A stretch of 64,000 nt of DNA from Paramecium pentaurelia (taxonomy: Eukaryota; Ciliophora; Oligohymenophorea; Peniculida; Parameciidae). The notes under the pieces are model-generated. The model saw only the letters and a list, made by a program, of their open reading frames with translations. It had not been told where the DNA came from and made no database searches. This document shows positions 1 to 11,720 of the stretch, piece after piece. Every line of letters starts with the position of its first letter. Within the stretch, counting starts at the first letter, position 1. Where the stretch lies: contig CAJJDO010000064.1 in the NCBI GenBank assembly GCA_905183005.1, forward strand, positions 126,695 through 190,694, read 5' to 3'. Both the position numbers and the translations under genes were made by a program.

Positions 1-1074
1 GATGGATCTGAATTAAGAAATCAATTGTTTAAATATAATTTTGAAGATCTCTTTAATAACTAAATTACCTATTCAATTCTGCCAAATAATTTTATATAAA
101 AATTAACAGTTTCATTAGACTTATGGGATGGGTCTATGGAAGATTTTTAATTTACATCTAATTTTCCTAAGCTATAAAAATTAAAGAATTTAGGTTATAA
201 ATATACAGTTAGTTCTATCTAAGATAATTCTTAATGCTAATCTTCAAACATTCCAAAATGTTTATAATATAGTGTTATTGTATATGTTGATGAATGTAAT
301 TGCATTAAATTATTTTATGGAAGAGATTCTAATAATATTAATCAAAATGAGTCTTGGTTATACTATTTAGATGATTAGGTTTGGTAAGAAACTACACTTG
401 ATTCTATTATAAAATTTGGAACAACTCCTATTGGATAATATTTTCCAAATATAAATATGATTGGTTTTTATGCAGAAAATACATATTATTTTTATTATGA
501 TTGGGAATGGTATAAAAATTATGAGTAATTAAATTTTGGATCTATGTTTAAATAAATGATTGCTTATGATAACAAGACATTTCTATTAAATTCCTCGAGT
601 ATCCTTTATAGTGATTATACTGATCAAAAGAATATTAAAAGCTAATAGTATGGTATCTATATATGTTAAGATGATTATCGTGGTTATGATTGTTAAATTC
701 AAGATTTACAATGTTTAGGAAGCATATGTTTTAATGATTTATTATTTGAGAAAATCTGTGTATATTGTTAAGGACATGGTACTTGTTAAAATGGAAAATG
801 TATATGCGATGAAGGATACAGTGGCAATGATTGTAGTTAATATGCTAAATGTTTAAATGATTGTTCAAATGAAGGAACTTGTATTTAATATTTTCCATCA
901 CCTTAATGTAGATGTAAATAGGAGGATAAAAGGGGAGGAGAAGATTGTTCAACAATCTTTTGTCTGAATGATTGTTCCAATAATGGAGTTTGTATTAATG
1001 GTGTATGTGAATGTATTAATGGAGTAAAGGGTGATGATTGTAGTATATTAAATCTAAAATTTATTGATGAATGA
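1..1074 (+). CDS. EGF-like repeat protein, 5' end outside window
   Basis: The frame is open from base 1 to the TGA at 1072-1074 (357 codons), with TAA and TAG read as Gln. The first ~215 residues are a Tyr/Asn/Gln-rich extracellular-looking region with scattered Cys and no family I recognise. The C-terminal ~120 residues hold three EGF-like modules, seen as repeated C-x3-G-x-C...C-x-C...DCS spacing (for example QGHGTCQNGKCIC and SNNGVCINGVCEC). Such modules normally lie outside the cell and are disulphide bonded. No transmembrane segment follows the last repeat, so the visible part looks secreted or lumenal. The N-terminus, with any signal peptide or protease domain, is cut off. In ciliates EGF modules often sit at the C-terminus of leishmanolysin-like or surface proteins, but no catalytic motif is visible here, so the function is unknown. 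Confidence 0.8.
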
Positions 1075-2480
1075 TATATATATTAGATTATTTATTATAT
1101 AAGTATTTTTTGAAAGGATATTTAGGTTTAACTATATTATTATTTTTAATTCATAGAAACATAGACGAATTCTAAATTAAAAATGTTAATAGTTTTAACT
1201 TTCTTTTTTTTCATTAATGTTTTTAGTATTATTTAATAGGATTTATCTTTTATTATATTAAATTTCAAATAGATTTATTAATTATGCTAGAATTGATCAT
1301 AAAAAGATAGTTAATCATTATGGTAGTTTAACAAAAGTAATTTTCTTTTTGAAGGGTTTCCAAAACGTTTTTAAAAATTCTTTAAATAATTAAATAAGAT
1401 ATAAATAATATTAGGGAAAATTAAATTAGAAATATGACTCAAATAATAATATATTAATTTATAAAATGTAATTATAGAAGAATTGTAAATCACATGATTA
1501 AGTGTAATATTAATCAAATAATAAATAATAATATTATTTATTATGATTCAGTACTTAAGTTTAATAAAATGATAACTTGTTATTTTGACTGGTTATGATT
1601 GCCAATAAATATATCAAGATGTACTCATCTTTCAATTAAATCACAAAGAAAAAGTTATCAAGGGAATCGAACTCAATTTAGTTTTCAATAGCCTTATTTG
1701 ATATGCTTATGAATTTATATATAGGATTATTTTATTTTATTTTGAATTTCAATCCTTTAGTATTTATCCTCTTTTCATTTCCTTATGAAAATAGATTAAT
1801 CTCATTAATTTATTCAATCTCAGAGAATTGGAAGTATGAATTCCTTTAATAATATATCAAACAACTGAATAAATCCTTATTATTTAATTAAACTTAACTA
1901 AAGTATGCAATGAATTAATAGTTTAATCAAATCTTTCAGTTAAGCAACCTAAAATAATGATTTGATGAATTTTTCTGATGATTAAATATAAGATATAGTT
2001 TTTTCAAAATCTGACACATCTTAATTATCAATTTTAATTATTGAGCAACCTTGTGATTAAAAATAGTTCTAAATTTCTGGTTTAAGATTGTCAAGGTCAC
2101 CGATTATATAATTAGGAATAATTTGTTTATTATATTCATAGAGTCAATTAGCCCCTCAATCTGCACTAATAATGATAACATTAGGATTGTAATATAAATG
2201 GAAAACTTTTTGATTGATTTTAGTATTGAGAATGACTATTGCTATATTTTACAGATGTAATATTAATATATCAGTTTTGCAAATAATTTGGGTGATTAAA
2301 AAAATAGATCAGAGTGGCGAATGTATTTCAATCAAGATATTTTCTGTAATATAAATTCAATCATCATTTAAGAAGGAATGTATTTCATAAATATATATAT
2401 ATTTGGATGTTAATTTAATATTTAATGGGATGAGAACATTAATCACATATTAAAATCTTTTTATTTGAAATAAAAAAGTA
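1075..2480. other. Long intergenic stretch with no supported gene
   Basis: TGA codons interrupt every plus frame and TCA triplets every minus frame. The longest coding-like piece is a Gln-rich plus frame near 1969-2212, which starts at an ATG but has no homology I recognise and no intron pattern to extend it. At 1.4 kb this is several times longer than most gaps in the window, so it may be decayed coding DNA. The final ~80 bases should contain the promoter of the ribosomal protein gene at 2481. Confidence 0.5.
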
Positions 2481-2949
2481 ATGGTCAGCAGATTGAGGAA
2501 ATGCCGTAAAATGAGAGGACATGTATGTCACGGATATGGTAGAGTTGGTAAACACAGAAAACATCCAAGCGGTAGAGGTGTTTCAGGAGGTTTAACACAT
2601 CATCGCATCAATTTCAATAAATACCATCCAGGTTATTTCCAAAAAGTATTAATCTTTATCTATATTTTAGACTGGAATGAGACATTTCCATTTAAAAAAG
2701 AATACTCTTCATAAACCAGTTGTAAATATTGACAAATTATGGTCACTTGTCACAGATGAAACCAGAAAAAAATATGCTAGTTCAAAAGATAAAGCAGCTG
2801 TGATTGATGTTACAAAGGCTGGCTATTTCAAAGTTCTTGGAAAGGGTAGACTCCCAAATTAACCTGTTGTTGTTAAAGCCAAATTCTTTAGCAAAACCGC
2901 AGAAAGAAGAATTAAAGCAGTTGGTGGTGCATGCATACTCGTAGCCTGA
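2481..2949 (+). CDS. RPL27A: 60S ribosomal protein uL15 (L27a/L28)
   Basis: One 25-nt GT...TAG intron at 2646-2670 separates two exons that give a 147-aa protein. The basic N-terminus (MVSRLRKCRKMRGHVCHGYG...GKHRKHPSGRG), the HHRINFNKYHPGYF segment and, after the intron, GMRHFHLKKN are diagnostic of eukaryotic uL15, a component of the large ribosomal subunit near the peptidyl-transferase region. The length matches the family (about 145-150 aa). Splicing is required: without it the reading after HPGYFQK runs into a different frame and loses the conserved GMRHFH block. It ends only 34 bp from the end of the convergent glycerol kinase gene. Identification is secure. Confidence 0.97.
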
Positions 2950-2983
2950 TACATTACATATTACAATATTAAATAAATAATAT

Positions 2984-4485
2984 TCATTCAATCTTTTTGA
3001 ATTATAATGCACAATTAACTGCTAATTCCCATTATTTATATTGTTTATCATATGACTTTTTACCTTCATAAATCTATTAGACTTTCATATTCTAAATAAT
3101 CTCTTATTCTGTTAATAATTTCAATCCTACTCCAGCAAACATTGCAGCTCCTGAAGCAGTAGATTCTATTATTTCTGGATATACTAATTTCTTTTATGTA
3201 ATATCTGCCTATAATTACATTAATTCCTTATTCTTAGTTAATCCTCCATCTACATGAATCTTATTAATCTTAATTCCTGATAGTTCCATAGCTTTTATTA
3301 CATCTTTTGTTCTATAACAAACTGATTCTAATATAGCTCTTCTTAGATGATCTTTAGTAGTGTAATAACTTAAACCAATTATTGTTCCTGTTGCATCAAA
3401 ATTCCAAAATGGTGTAAATAATCCACTAAAAGCTGGTACTATATATACTCCTCCATTATCTTCTGTATTTACTGTACTTTAACTCAATTATTCCCAATTA
3501 TCAAACCATTATAATTTATCTTTTGCCCAATTGAATAGTTAACCTCCACTTTCAACAGCTCCTTCAAAAGCATAAATAGGTTTCTCATTTTCTTTCTGAT
3601 ATAAGACTGTAGTTAATAAACCATATTCTGAGATTTTAATTTCTTATCCAATATTTGCCATAATAAAAAGACCACTACCTTGTGTATTCTTGCAATCTCC
3701 TTCATGAAATAAGGCATGACCAATAGCTGCTGCTTATTAATCACCCAAAACACAATTAATAGGTACTCCTTCATATTCATCAATCTTCAATGTACCAAAA
3801 TTACTAGTTGAAGCTTATATTTATGGTAAACAACTTTTGGGAATATTGAATTATCTAAATATATATAAAATTCATACTTTAATAATTCTTCATCCCATTA
3901 AAGAGTATGTAAATTCATCAAATTAGTTCTTGATGCATTTGTTACATCTGTTAAATGATTCTTTTCCCTTGTCAAATTCCACACTATCCAACAATCTATA
4001 GTACCAAATAATACATTTCCTGTATTAAGATCATCTTTTAGAGATTGATTGTTTTCGATCATCCATTTTAATTTGTATGAACTAAAATAAGTATTAATTG
4101 GCAATCCAGTTTTTTATTAAAAATAGTTCTTTGGATGCTTATTTAAATATTCTTAACATATATCATGTGTTCTTGTATCACTCCATACAATTGCATTCAT
4201 ATATGGGTATCCAGTTTATTTATTCCATGCAACAACTGTTTCTCTTTAATTTGTTACACCAATTGTTACTAATTTATGTAGTCCATTCATCTTTTTATAT
4301 GCTTACTTAATGCATTCATTAGTATTATTTAATATCTCTATTGGATCATGTTCTAACCATCCTTAATGTGGAGTGATTTATTTATGAGTTATATAATGAT
4401 AACTAAGTTATTCACCTTTCAAATTACAAATAGTAAATCTAGTGCCAGTTGTTGAAGAATCAATAGATCCAATTAATGATTACAT
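2984..4485 (-). CDS. Glycerol kinase (FGGY family)
   Basis: The 492-aa protein is encoded by two exons; a 23-nt intron lies at 3855-3877. It phosphorylates glycerol to sn-glycerol 3-phosphate with ATP. Visible signatures are the N-terminal phosphate-binding stretch IDSSTTGTRF, the GVTNQRET and VWSDTR blocks, the FGTIDCWIVWNLT block, NASRTNLMN, the GDQQAAAIGHA loop and the C-terminal ATP-site region HVDGGLTKNKELMQLQAD. Length matches cytosolic glycerol kinases (about 500 aa). The first motif differs slightly from the usual DQGTTSTR. The start is the first ATG of the frame, seven residues upstream of this motif. No targeting signal is evident. Confidence 0.95.
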
Positions 4486-4562
4486 ATTATAATTATTTAA
4501 TACATAATTTTACTATCTAATTATGTTTATAATATTAATTAATTAATATTCAATACAATAAA

Positions 4563-5796
4563 TCAATTTGATTATTATTAATTCTAAGTGCTTTTTTCTA
4601 ATTCTTTAGATTGTTATTTACTAATTGATTGTTATTGAGATATTTTGCGATTTTGTTTTTAAGAGATAGAATGATTATCTGAAGATAGAACTTCACTTTA
4701 ATTCATTCTCCCTTTCTATTTACTATAAGAAGATTTGCTTTTATTATCACAAAAGTTGAGAATATATTATAAATCTTATTTAATATTCTTTATTGTTTTG
4801 GATTGATACAATCGTTCTACTTATTATTTTTATTCATTAAAAGATGGTTTACATAAAGAAGGAAGTGAAAACTAATACTCTTTCATTAAAGATTCACGAA
4901 ATGATGAATTACTATTCAAATAATTACTTAGTTATCCATTTACTTTCAATTTTAACATTGTTGGTAATTAAGCATAAGGACTATTCTAAGATTACTTAGG
5001 TAATTTCTATAAACTATAGGATTTAGGATTTTAAGGTCGTAATCCAGAGATGTTATTATATTCTTTAATACTTAAATTTAATGCTGTCATAAGATCATTT
5101 TTTAAATTATTTCCATGTATTTGAGAATCCTTTAATTTACTTAAATTAATTAAATAAATTACTTAAGCAATCTCTATTCTTCAGTGCTCATCTAATCACA
5201 TAGAGTTTATTACTCTTACAATCGTTTTGAAATTTATTCTTTAAATAAATTTTATTCTTATCTAATTTTCTCTATTTTTTCTGCTTTTTTTTATTCCAAA
5301 TCTTATTTCATATTAAATTCCCATTCAGAGATCTATCTTATTAAAAAAATAAGATACTCTAGCATATTATTGTTATTTCTCTAAAAGTTCTTCTTCTCTT
5401 TTCTTTTTGTTTTAATACATCTATAATGCCAGTTATTATTTAGCTAATGCAGTTTTCAAACATTTCTCATCAAATATATCTTATTTCATCTTTTTTGCTT
5501 CCTCCTGTTATTATTATTTATTTTTTCTAATCTAATTTTGTATTCCATTATCATTGTTATTGTTTGCTTCCATAATTTTGCTAAGCTATTTAATTACCAT
5601 TAAGGTATACTTCCATTTGATCTTCAAATTTCTATTTCTTAGCATTGACAATCTTTTCTACTTTTGCTTAAATTATATTATTGTTTGCTTCTTATAAATT
5701 AAGTTATTGTTTTAATTATATTAATCGATTCTCAAGAGCAGTAAGTTCTTAGTTTTTCTGATTCAGATGTTTAATCTATTAAGAAACTGTTTCCAT
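4563..5796 (-). CDS. Coiled-coil protein of unknown function
   Basis: The model has introns at 5586-5610 (25 nt), 5333-5357 (25 nt) and 5140-5162 (23 nt) and gives 386 aa. The first two thirds are highly charged and heptad-like (Gln, Lys, Glu and Leu rich), strongly suggesting a long coiled coil. The C-terminal ~130 residues are Ser/Gln/Asn/Lys rich and probably disordered. No enzymatic motif is visible. The third intron ends in AAG, not TAG, and is inferred because the frame must shift there to stay open to the TGA at 4563-4565. It lies upstream of glycerol kinase on the same strand, 77 bp away; there is no sign that the two are functionally linked. Cytoskeletal or ciliary proteins often look like this, but that is only a guess. 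Confidence 0.75.
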
Positions 5797-6160
5797 CTAT
5801 ATTACTTATAAACAATAATAAAATAATAATTAATCAATAATATATTTTAAGAATTCTTTTAAATTAAGTATAAAATCAATATGTAAAAGTTCTATTTACA
5901 TCTTCTTATTTTAACTAATAAATTAATTATTTTTTATGGAAAGTCAGAATGATTATATACAAAAGAATTGACTTTAAATTTCAGATTAGAACTAAGATAG
6001 AGTAATATATGATTTTGGATTAGGTATTGATGACTATATTACTTAAAAAAAAAGAAATCAATATTAAAAAATAATCAATAAAATTATTATCATTGTGGCT
6101 TTTTTAATATAATATATCGATTTTAGACAATTTAATTAAAGTAAATTAAAATTATAATTT
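5797..6160. other. Divergent intergenic region
   Basis: This 364-bp AT-rich gap lies between two divergently transcribed genes and should hold both promoters. A 12-codon frame beginning ATGGAAAGTCAG near 5936 stops quickly and I do not call it a gene. Confidence 0.5.
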
Positions 6161-8277
6161 ATGAAAAACAATCACAAGCGTCGATTTTAAGATGTAGATC
6201 ATTTGATTTAACTCAGACAAAAAGCTATACCAAATAAAGGAGATTATCTCTATGATTATAAGTTATAGGATGCATTAAAAAAAAGAGACACTTATTCAAA
6301 AGAGGAATTTAAATAAAAATTTAAGATAGATTTTGAAGATCTGCCAATTTCAACTAATACATTTAGAGCCTTGAAATAGAGAAAGTTTATTAAAATGACT
6401 GAGATTTAAAGATGTGTAATACCACATGCATTGGCAGAAAGAGATATTTTAGGTGCATCTAAAACAGGAAGTGGAAAAACATTATCATATTTAATACCTT
6501 TAATTGAAAATCTTTATGTCAATAAATGGACTCCTCTAGATGGTTTAGGAGCTTTGATAATTTTACCAACAAGAGAATTAGCAATGCAAGTATTTGAGGT
6601 TTTTAAATCACTTAATACTTATCATATTTTATCAATGGCTTTGTTAATAGGTGGAAAAAATTATTAATATGAAAGAGATAGAATTAGTGGAATGAATGTT
6701 ATTATATGTACACCTGGAAGACTCTTATAACATTTTGAAGAGAGTCCTGGATTTGATGCAAATAATTTAAAAGTCTTAGTATTAGATGAAGCTGACATGA
6801 TGTTAGAATTGGGTTTTTGGGGACCTTTAAAAGCAATAATGAACTATCTCCCAAAAGAGAAATAGACTATGTTATTTTCTGCTACTCTCAATTAATCAAT
6901 TCATTAATTGTGTAAAATATCTCTTATGAATCCAGAGAGCATTTTTTTACATGAAAAATTGATTACAGATTCAAATGAATAAACAGATAATATGATGTCA
7001 ACACCTAATAAATTATAATAATTTTATATTGTAACACCAATTGAAGAAAAAATAGATGTTCTCTTTTCATTTATAAAATCACATAATAAATAGAAAATTG
7101 TAATATTTGTATCTACATGTAAATAAGTAAGATATTTATTTGAAGTGTTTCGAAAATTAAAATTAGGTATGCAATTATATGAATTACATGGTAGATAAAA
7201 GTAAGATAAAAGAACAGCCATATTTTTTACATTTTCTGAAAAAAAGGCTGCTGCATTATTTACTACTAATATTGCATCAAGAGGATTAGATTTTCCAAAA
7301 GTAGATTGGGTCATTCAATTTGATTGTCCAGATGATCCATCTACTTATGTACATAGAGTTGGAAGAACTGCTAGGTATATAGCTGGTGGATTCTCTATGC
7401 TCTTTTTATTACCTTCTGAAATTAAATTTATTGATAAAGTCAAGTAGAAAGGAGTAGAAATTAAATAAAAATTTTTGAATTCCAATAAACAATTAACAAT
7501 TAAATAAACAATTTAGAGTTTAGTATCTGAAAATATAGAACTAAAATATTTAGCATAAAGAGCCTTTATTAGTTATGTTAGATCTATTGATATTAATGCA
7601 GATAAGGAAATATTTAAGTTAAAGGAAATCAAAACTGATTTATTAGCTGAGAGTATGGGATTAGTTTAAGTTCCAATTCTTACCATTTAATAATAAGAAG
7701 AGTCTGATTAAGAGAATAAACCAGAAAAAAAATCTAAATTATAAAAACTTAAAGATAAAATTGAAATTAAAAAGTAAATGGCAATAGACTAAAATAAACC
7801 AATTGAAGCTAAAAAACTAAAGTAAATATCTAGAGAGAGTGGATTTGATAAATTTGAGGATATGAAAGCTAAGACTTTTGATTTTGAAGGGGAATTTTTA
7901 AAGAGAAAACCTTAATAAGAGATTGAAGAAGAAGAGGATGAAGTTGAACAACCCAAATTTGTGACATCTAAAAGATAAATGAAAAAGGTCAAGGCAGATG
8001 GTATATTTGGAGGAAGAAATAAAGTATTTTTTGATAATGAAGGTATTAATATTTAAATATTATTTTAGGTAATTAAATCACAGCAGAGGAGAAGAGAAGA
8101 TAAGAAATTTTAGAAGGATAATAAGAAGTTTTAAAGAAAGATGAAGATAGAACATTAAAATATGGATAGAAATTAATTGAACATGCAGAAGATGATAAAG
8201 CAAATGAAAAGGATAGAATCAAATAGAAAAGATTAAAAAAGAAAATAAGAATGTAAGAAGTTTAAGAAGAGTATTGA
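6161..8277 (+). CDS. DBP4: DEAD-box RNA helicase, DDX10/Dbp4 type
   Basis: The 696-aa protein has one 26-nt intron at 8043-8068. The helicase core shows motif I SKTGSGKT, Ia PTRELA, Ib TPGR, II DEAD, III SAT, IV VIFVST, V ASRGLDF and VI HRVGRTAR. The order and spacing are those of SF2 DEAD-box ATPases. The block ERDILGASKTGSGKTLSYLI, the post-core segment LAQRAFISYVRSI and the long charged C-terminal tail point to the Dbp4/DDX10 subgroup. In other eukaryotes those proteins act in the nucleolus on 18S pre-rRNA processing and U14 snoRNA release. The tail after the intron is Lys/Glu/Gln rich and ends RIKQKRLKKKIRMQ. Subfamily assignment rests on motif resemblance alone. Confidence 0.93.
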
Positions 8278-8309
8278 TTTTTATTGTAATTAATATATAT
8301 AATAAAAAA

Positions 8310-9138
8310 ATGAATATAATTAAGAGTACTAATTCTTTTTACTAATTTTCAAAGGAATATTAAACCTATTTTAAAGATAAATCAGTAGAATAAATTGAAA
8401 AACCTTAAAATCCTGTTACTTTAATGAATTCATTTTTACGTAATTCATCTTTTGCCAAAAAATCTGTATAACCTTTAGATTGGCCTTCTGATTTAGATTT
8501 ATCAAATATCAGGGAAGAATATTTTATCATAGATCCTACCTAAAGATTTTAAAGAGAATGGAATGAAAAGAAACTATTTTTTAAGCATAGATAAAGTCCT
8601 TTAAGAACAGACTCATTTAACAGATTTAGAGAAAATATTCGTTCTTTGAGTAAAACCTAAAAATTTTAGAAGGACAATCTATAGTATGAACAAACAGCTC
8701 TTTTTCCAAGTTAAAGAAAGTTAGAATTACAAATGACAGTGTAAGCATAAAAGGAATATAAACATAAAAAAGAATAATTTAACTTCCTAAATAAGCAACA
8801 TCGTTTAATTGAAAATCTCCATCATGATGATATAGTTTAAAAATCAGTTATAGAAAGTACATAAAGTAGTTTATGTAGACTATCAGATTAATGCCAATAA
8901 AGATGAAACATTTAATTAGGAGAATAACAAAATACATAAGACAAGTTTTGATAATGAAATATCAAGTGATTGGGCAAGAAAACGAAAATCTCCATTAAAT
9001 AAATTGGATACCTTTCATAGGGTTATTTCTCAAGAGGACAATGAAAAAAGTAAATTGGGTAAAGCAAAACCAAATAGAGTAAAGTAATTTGAGAGGAAAG
9101 GGAGAGAATATAATATTGTAAATTTTGGCTGTAATTGA
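8310..9138 (+). CDS. Hydrophilic protein of unknown function
   Basis: A 22-nt GTA...TAG intron at 8857-8878 joins two exons into a 268-aa, Lys/Gln/Ser/Asn-rich protein. The ATG at 8310 lies 32 bp after the stop of the helicase gene. Without splicing the frame stops soon after the intron; with it the frame continues smoothly to the TGA at 9136. There is no signal peptide, membrane segment or recognised domain. The N-terminal third is rich in Phe/Arg (for example RFQREWNEKKLFFKHR) and the middle looks helical. Such short disordered proteins are common in Paramecium and usually lineage-restricted. Confidence 0.7.
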
Positions 9139-9194
9139 AATTTAATTTATATAAAATTATTTATTGTTAATCCATTATTAATATTAAATTTGAA

Positions 9195-9854
9195 ATGAAA
9201 ATATTTGAATAGAGTTTTGGTAAATAAGAAATGTTACAAAAGACAGCTTAATTCTTTAATCCATAAATTGGAAAATTGAATCAAAACTTTTAAAAAAGAA
9301 AGAGGGAAAATTCTTTGCCTTAATAAAACCTTGAGGCTATCAAATCAATACTATCTAAAACTAAAATACTTTAAAAAAATGTCCTTTGTAGAAAAACTAC
9401 TATTCATTCAATGAATGATTGTAAACAAGAGAATCTCTATAGCTATTAAAGTACTAAATAAAGTACCAAATAAAGTACTCAATAAAGTACATAAGATTCC
9501 CAAGATTTTAGCAATAATATTCCTAAAATTTAAGATTTGAATTTATAACATTCAAGTAATCCTTATAGTGTTCTTAATTACAAATCTACTTTTAATATTA
9601 GAAGGCCAATTATAAAAGAATATAGTAGTTGGGAAACACAATAATTAGAAAATAATTCTGTAATCAGCAAAATTTCCAATAGTTTAGAAGGGAAGAAATA
9701 TATAATAAAAGTAAAGGATCCATTTGGATAATCAAAAAAACAACCCACTTAACCAACAAGAAAATATTCTTCGAAATCATTCGTAAATTAAAAAGCATAG
9801 ATTAAATTGGTAAATAGAATATTTTCATCAAGATCAGAGAGCTTATAAAAATGA
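9195..9854 (+). CDS. Ser/Lys/Gln-rich protein of unknown function
   Basis: This is a single open frame of 219 codons from the ATG at 9195 to the TGA at 9852, with no intron needed. It lies 56 bp downstream of the preceding gene on the same strand. The protein is basic and low in hydrophobic residues. It contains a short tandem repeat (Ser-Thr-Lys/Gln-Gln four times, 9450-9491) and several Ser/Lys clusters near the C-terminus such as QPTRKYSSKSF. Nothing identifies a family; it is probably intrinsically disordered, with many potential phosphorylation sites. Confidence 0.7.
9450..9491 (+). repeat. 12-bp tandem repeat, about 3.5 units
   Basis: The unit AGTACTAAATAA recurs with small changes (AGTACCAAATAA, AGTACTCAATAA, AGTACA...). 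It lies in frame inside the Ser/Lys/Gln-rich gene and encodes STKQ, STKQ, STQQ, ST. Its length is a multiple of three, so copy-number change would not break the frame. Confidence 0.85.
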
Positions 9855-10091
9855 ATATATAGTTTTTTTTTGTGTTTGAATTATCTTTTTTAAGATTATT
9901 TATTTAATTTATAAATTGTGGAATAATTAATATTAAAATTTAATTATTTTTCAGCAATTCTCTGTATTTTTTTAATCCAGAAGATTTATATTAAATATTA
10001 GTATAAAGATGTAAGTATTTCCAAAAAGAAATTGATGTCTTAATTAAAATGATATTATATTATTTTGTTTAAAATTAAATCGTTAAATTGT

Positions 10092-11635
10092 ATGTATTAA
10101 AGTGCATCAAAAAGTGCTAAAAAATAAACTAATGCCATAGGGAAAGTATTAATAATATTTTAACATTTAGCCTAGTGATTCAAACATAGCTAGGAGGGTT
10201 TAAACGGAGACTATTGATTATGATGAAGCAGAACAAGATATTCAGTCATTCTAAGATATTTCCAATTTCAAGTTTCGCAATAAACTTATATCTTTTAATA
10301 AACCAGCTAAGAAACCTATAGTAAAAGATTTTAATGCCCAATTTCAATAATGTTTAAAGAATGAAAACTCAATAAAACCAATATCTGGAACTGTTAAAAA
10401 ATGTTAGAAACCATATGGAATAGATAAGATCAACACAAAATCTTTATTAATCCCAGTAAAAACAACTAGACAAGATTATTCTACATATACTTATTAAAAT
10501 CTTAAAGCCATAGGTAGTGGATCTTTTGGTACAGTTTATAAAGTAAAAAACAAATAAAGATTTATAGTCAAAAGTAAATGAAACAGGAGAAATAGTTGCT
10601 ATTAAGAAAGTATTGTAGGATAAACGATATAAAAACAGAGAGTTATAAATACTATAAGAGTTAAATCATCATAATGTAGTGAAATTAAAGCATTCTTATT
10701 TTACACCTTCTGATAACAAAGATGAGATGTATTTGAATGTTGTTATGGATTATTATCCAGAATCATTATATACTTACAATAAATCTTTTAGATAAGCATA
10801 AGCAAGAATGCCTGAAATATTGGTGAAAATTTATTCATATTAATTGCTAAGATCAATATAGTAAAAAAGATTATGAAATAATTAGTTATATATCATTATT
10901 GTCCATATGCCATAGAGATATAAAGCCTCATAATATTTTAGTTAATCCTAATCAACATAAACTAGAACTATGTGATTTTGGAAGTGCCAAAAAACTAATA
11001 AAAACAGAAACAAACATATCTTACATTTGTTCAAGATGTTATAGAGCTCCAGAATTAATATTTGGAGCTGTTAACTATGATACTTAGATAGACGTTTGGT
11101 CAGTCGGATGTATAATAGCTGAATTATTTAATGGAGAACCATTGTTTTTGGGTGACAGTGCTGTAGATTAATTGATTGAGATCATTAAAGTGCTTGGAAC
11201 TCCAAACAAGGTTCAGGTATTAAGTATGAATTCAGATTATGATATGTAATAATATAAATTTCCATAAATTAAAGCAAGGGATTGGAAGAAAGTAAACAAT
11301 ATTATTTTTAAATATTAGGTGATAAAAACTAATGATTAATTGGCTATTGATTTAATTTCTAAATTGCTTGTATATTGTCCAAAAACTAGATTCACTCCAA
11401 TTCAAGCTTTATGTCATCCTTATTTTGATTAATTGAGAGATCTAAATCAAATAAAACAATTATAAGAAATCTATAATTTCAACATATAAGAATTATTTGA
11501 TTTTAGCAATTGTACTTTATTATTAATTATAATTTTTTAGTGGAAACTAATAAAATGACAAATGATGAAATGAAAAAGGTAATTCCTGATTGGATTAATT
11601 GTAGTTCTACTAAAATTGTTAAGACCATAGGTTGA
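10092..11635 (+). CDS. Glycogen synthase kinase 3 (GSK3/shaggy) Ser/Thr kinase
   Basis: Five introns (10146-10170, 10543-10567, 10861-10885, 11292-11318, 11512-11540) give 470 aa. A ~120-aa N-terminal extension precedes the kinase domain. Visible motifs are the Gly-rich loop GSGSFGTVYK, the VK-Lys in VAIKKV, RYKNRELQIL (holding the Arg that in GSK3 binds primed phosphate), HRDIKPHN, DFGSAK, the activation loop YICSRCYRAPELIFGA and the GSK3-specific FPQIKARDW. The activating loop Tyr of YICSR is kept, but the following Tyr of the usual SRYYRAPE is Cys. GSK3 phosphorylates primed Ser/Thr substrates in signalling and cytoskeletal control. All five introns are needed to keep these motifs in register; the last gives a hydrophilic C-terminus. 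Confidence 0.95.
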
Positions 11636-11720
11636 TTAGTGATATATAATTTATACTTAATTACATGAATAATTTGAAATAAATTAATTAAGTCATTTAT
11701 TTGCAAACAAATTTGTAGAT

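Noticed and set aside
1630..1690. Minus-strand match to a tRNA T-loop (GTTCGATTC)
   Set aside because: The flanking bases cannot form a T stem or acceptor stem, and no anticodon arm is found at the expected distance.
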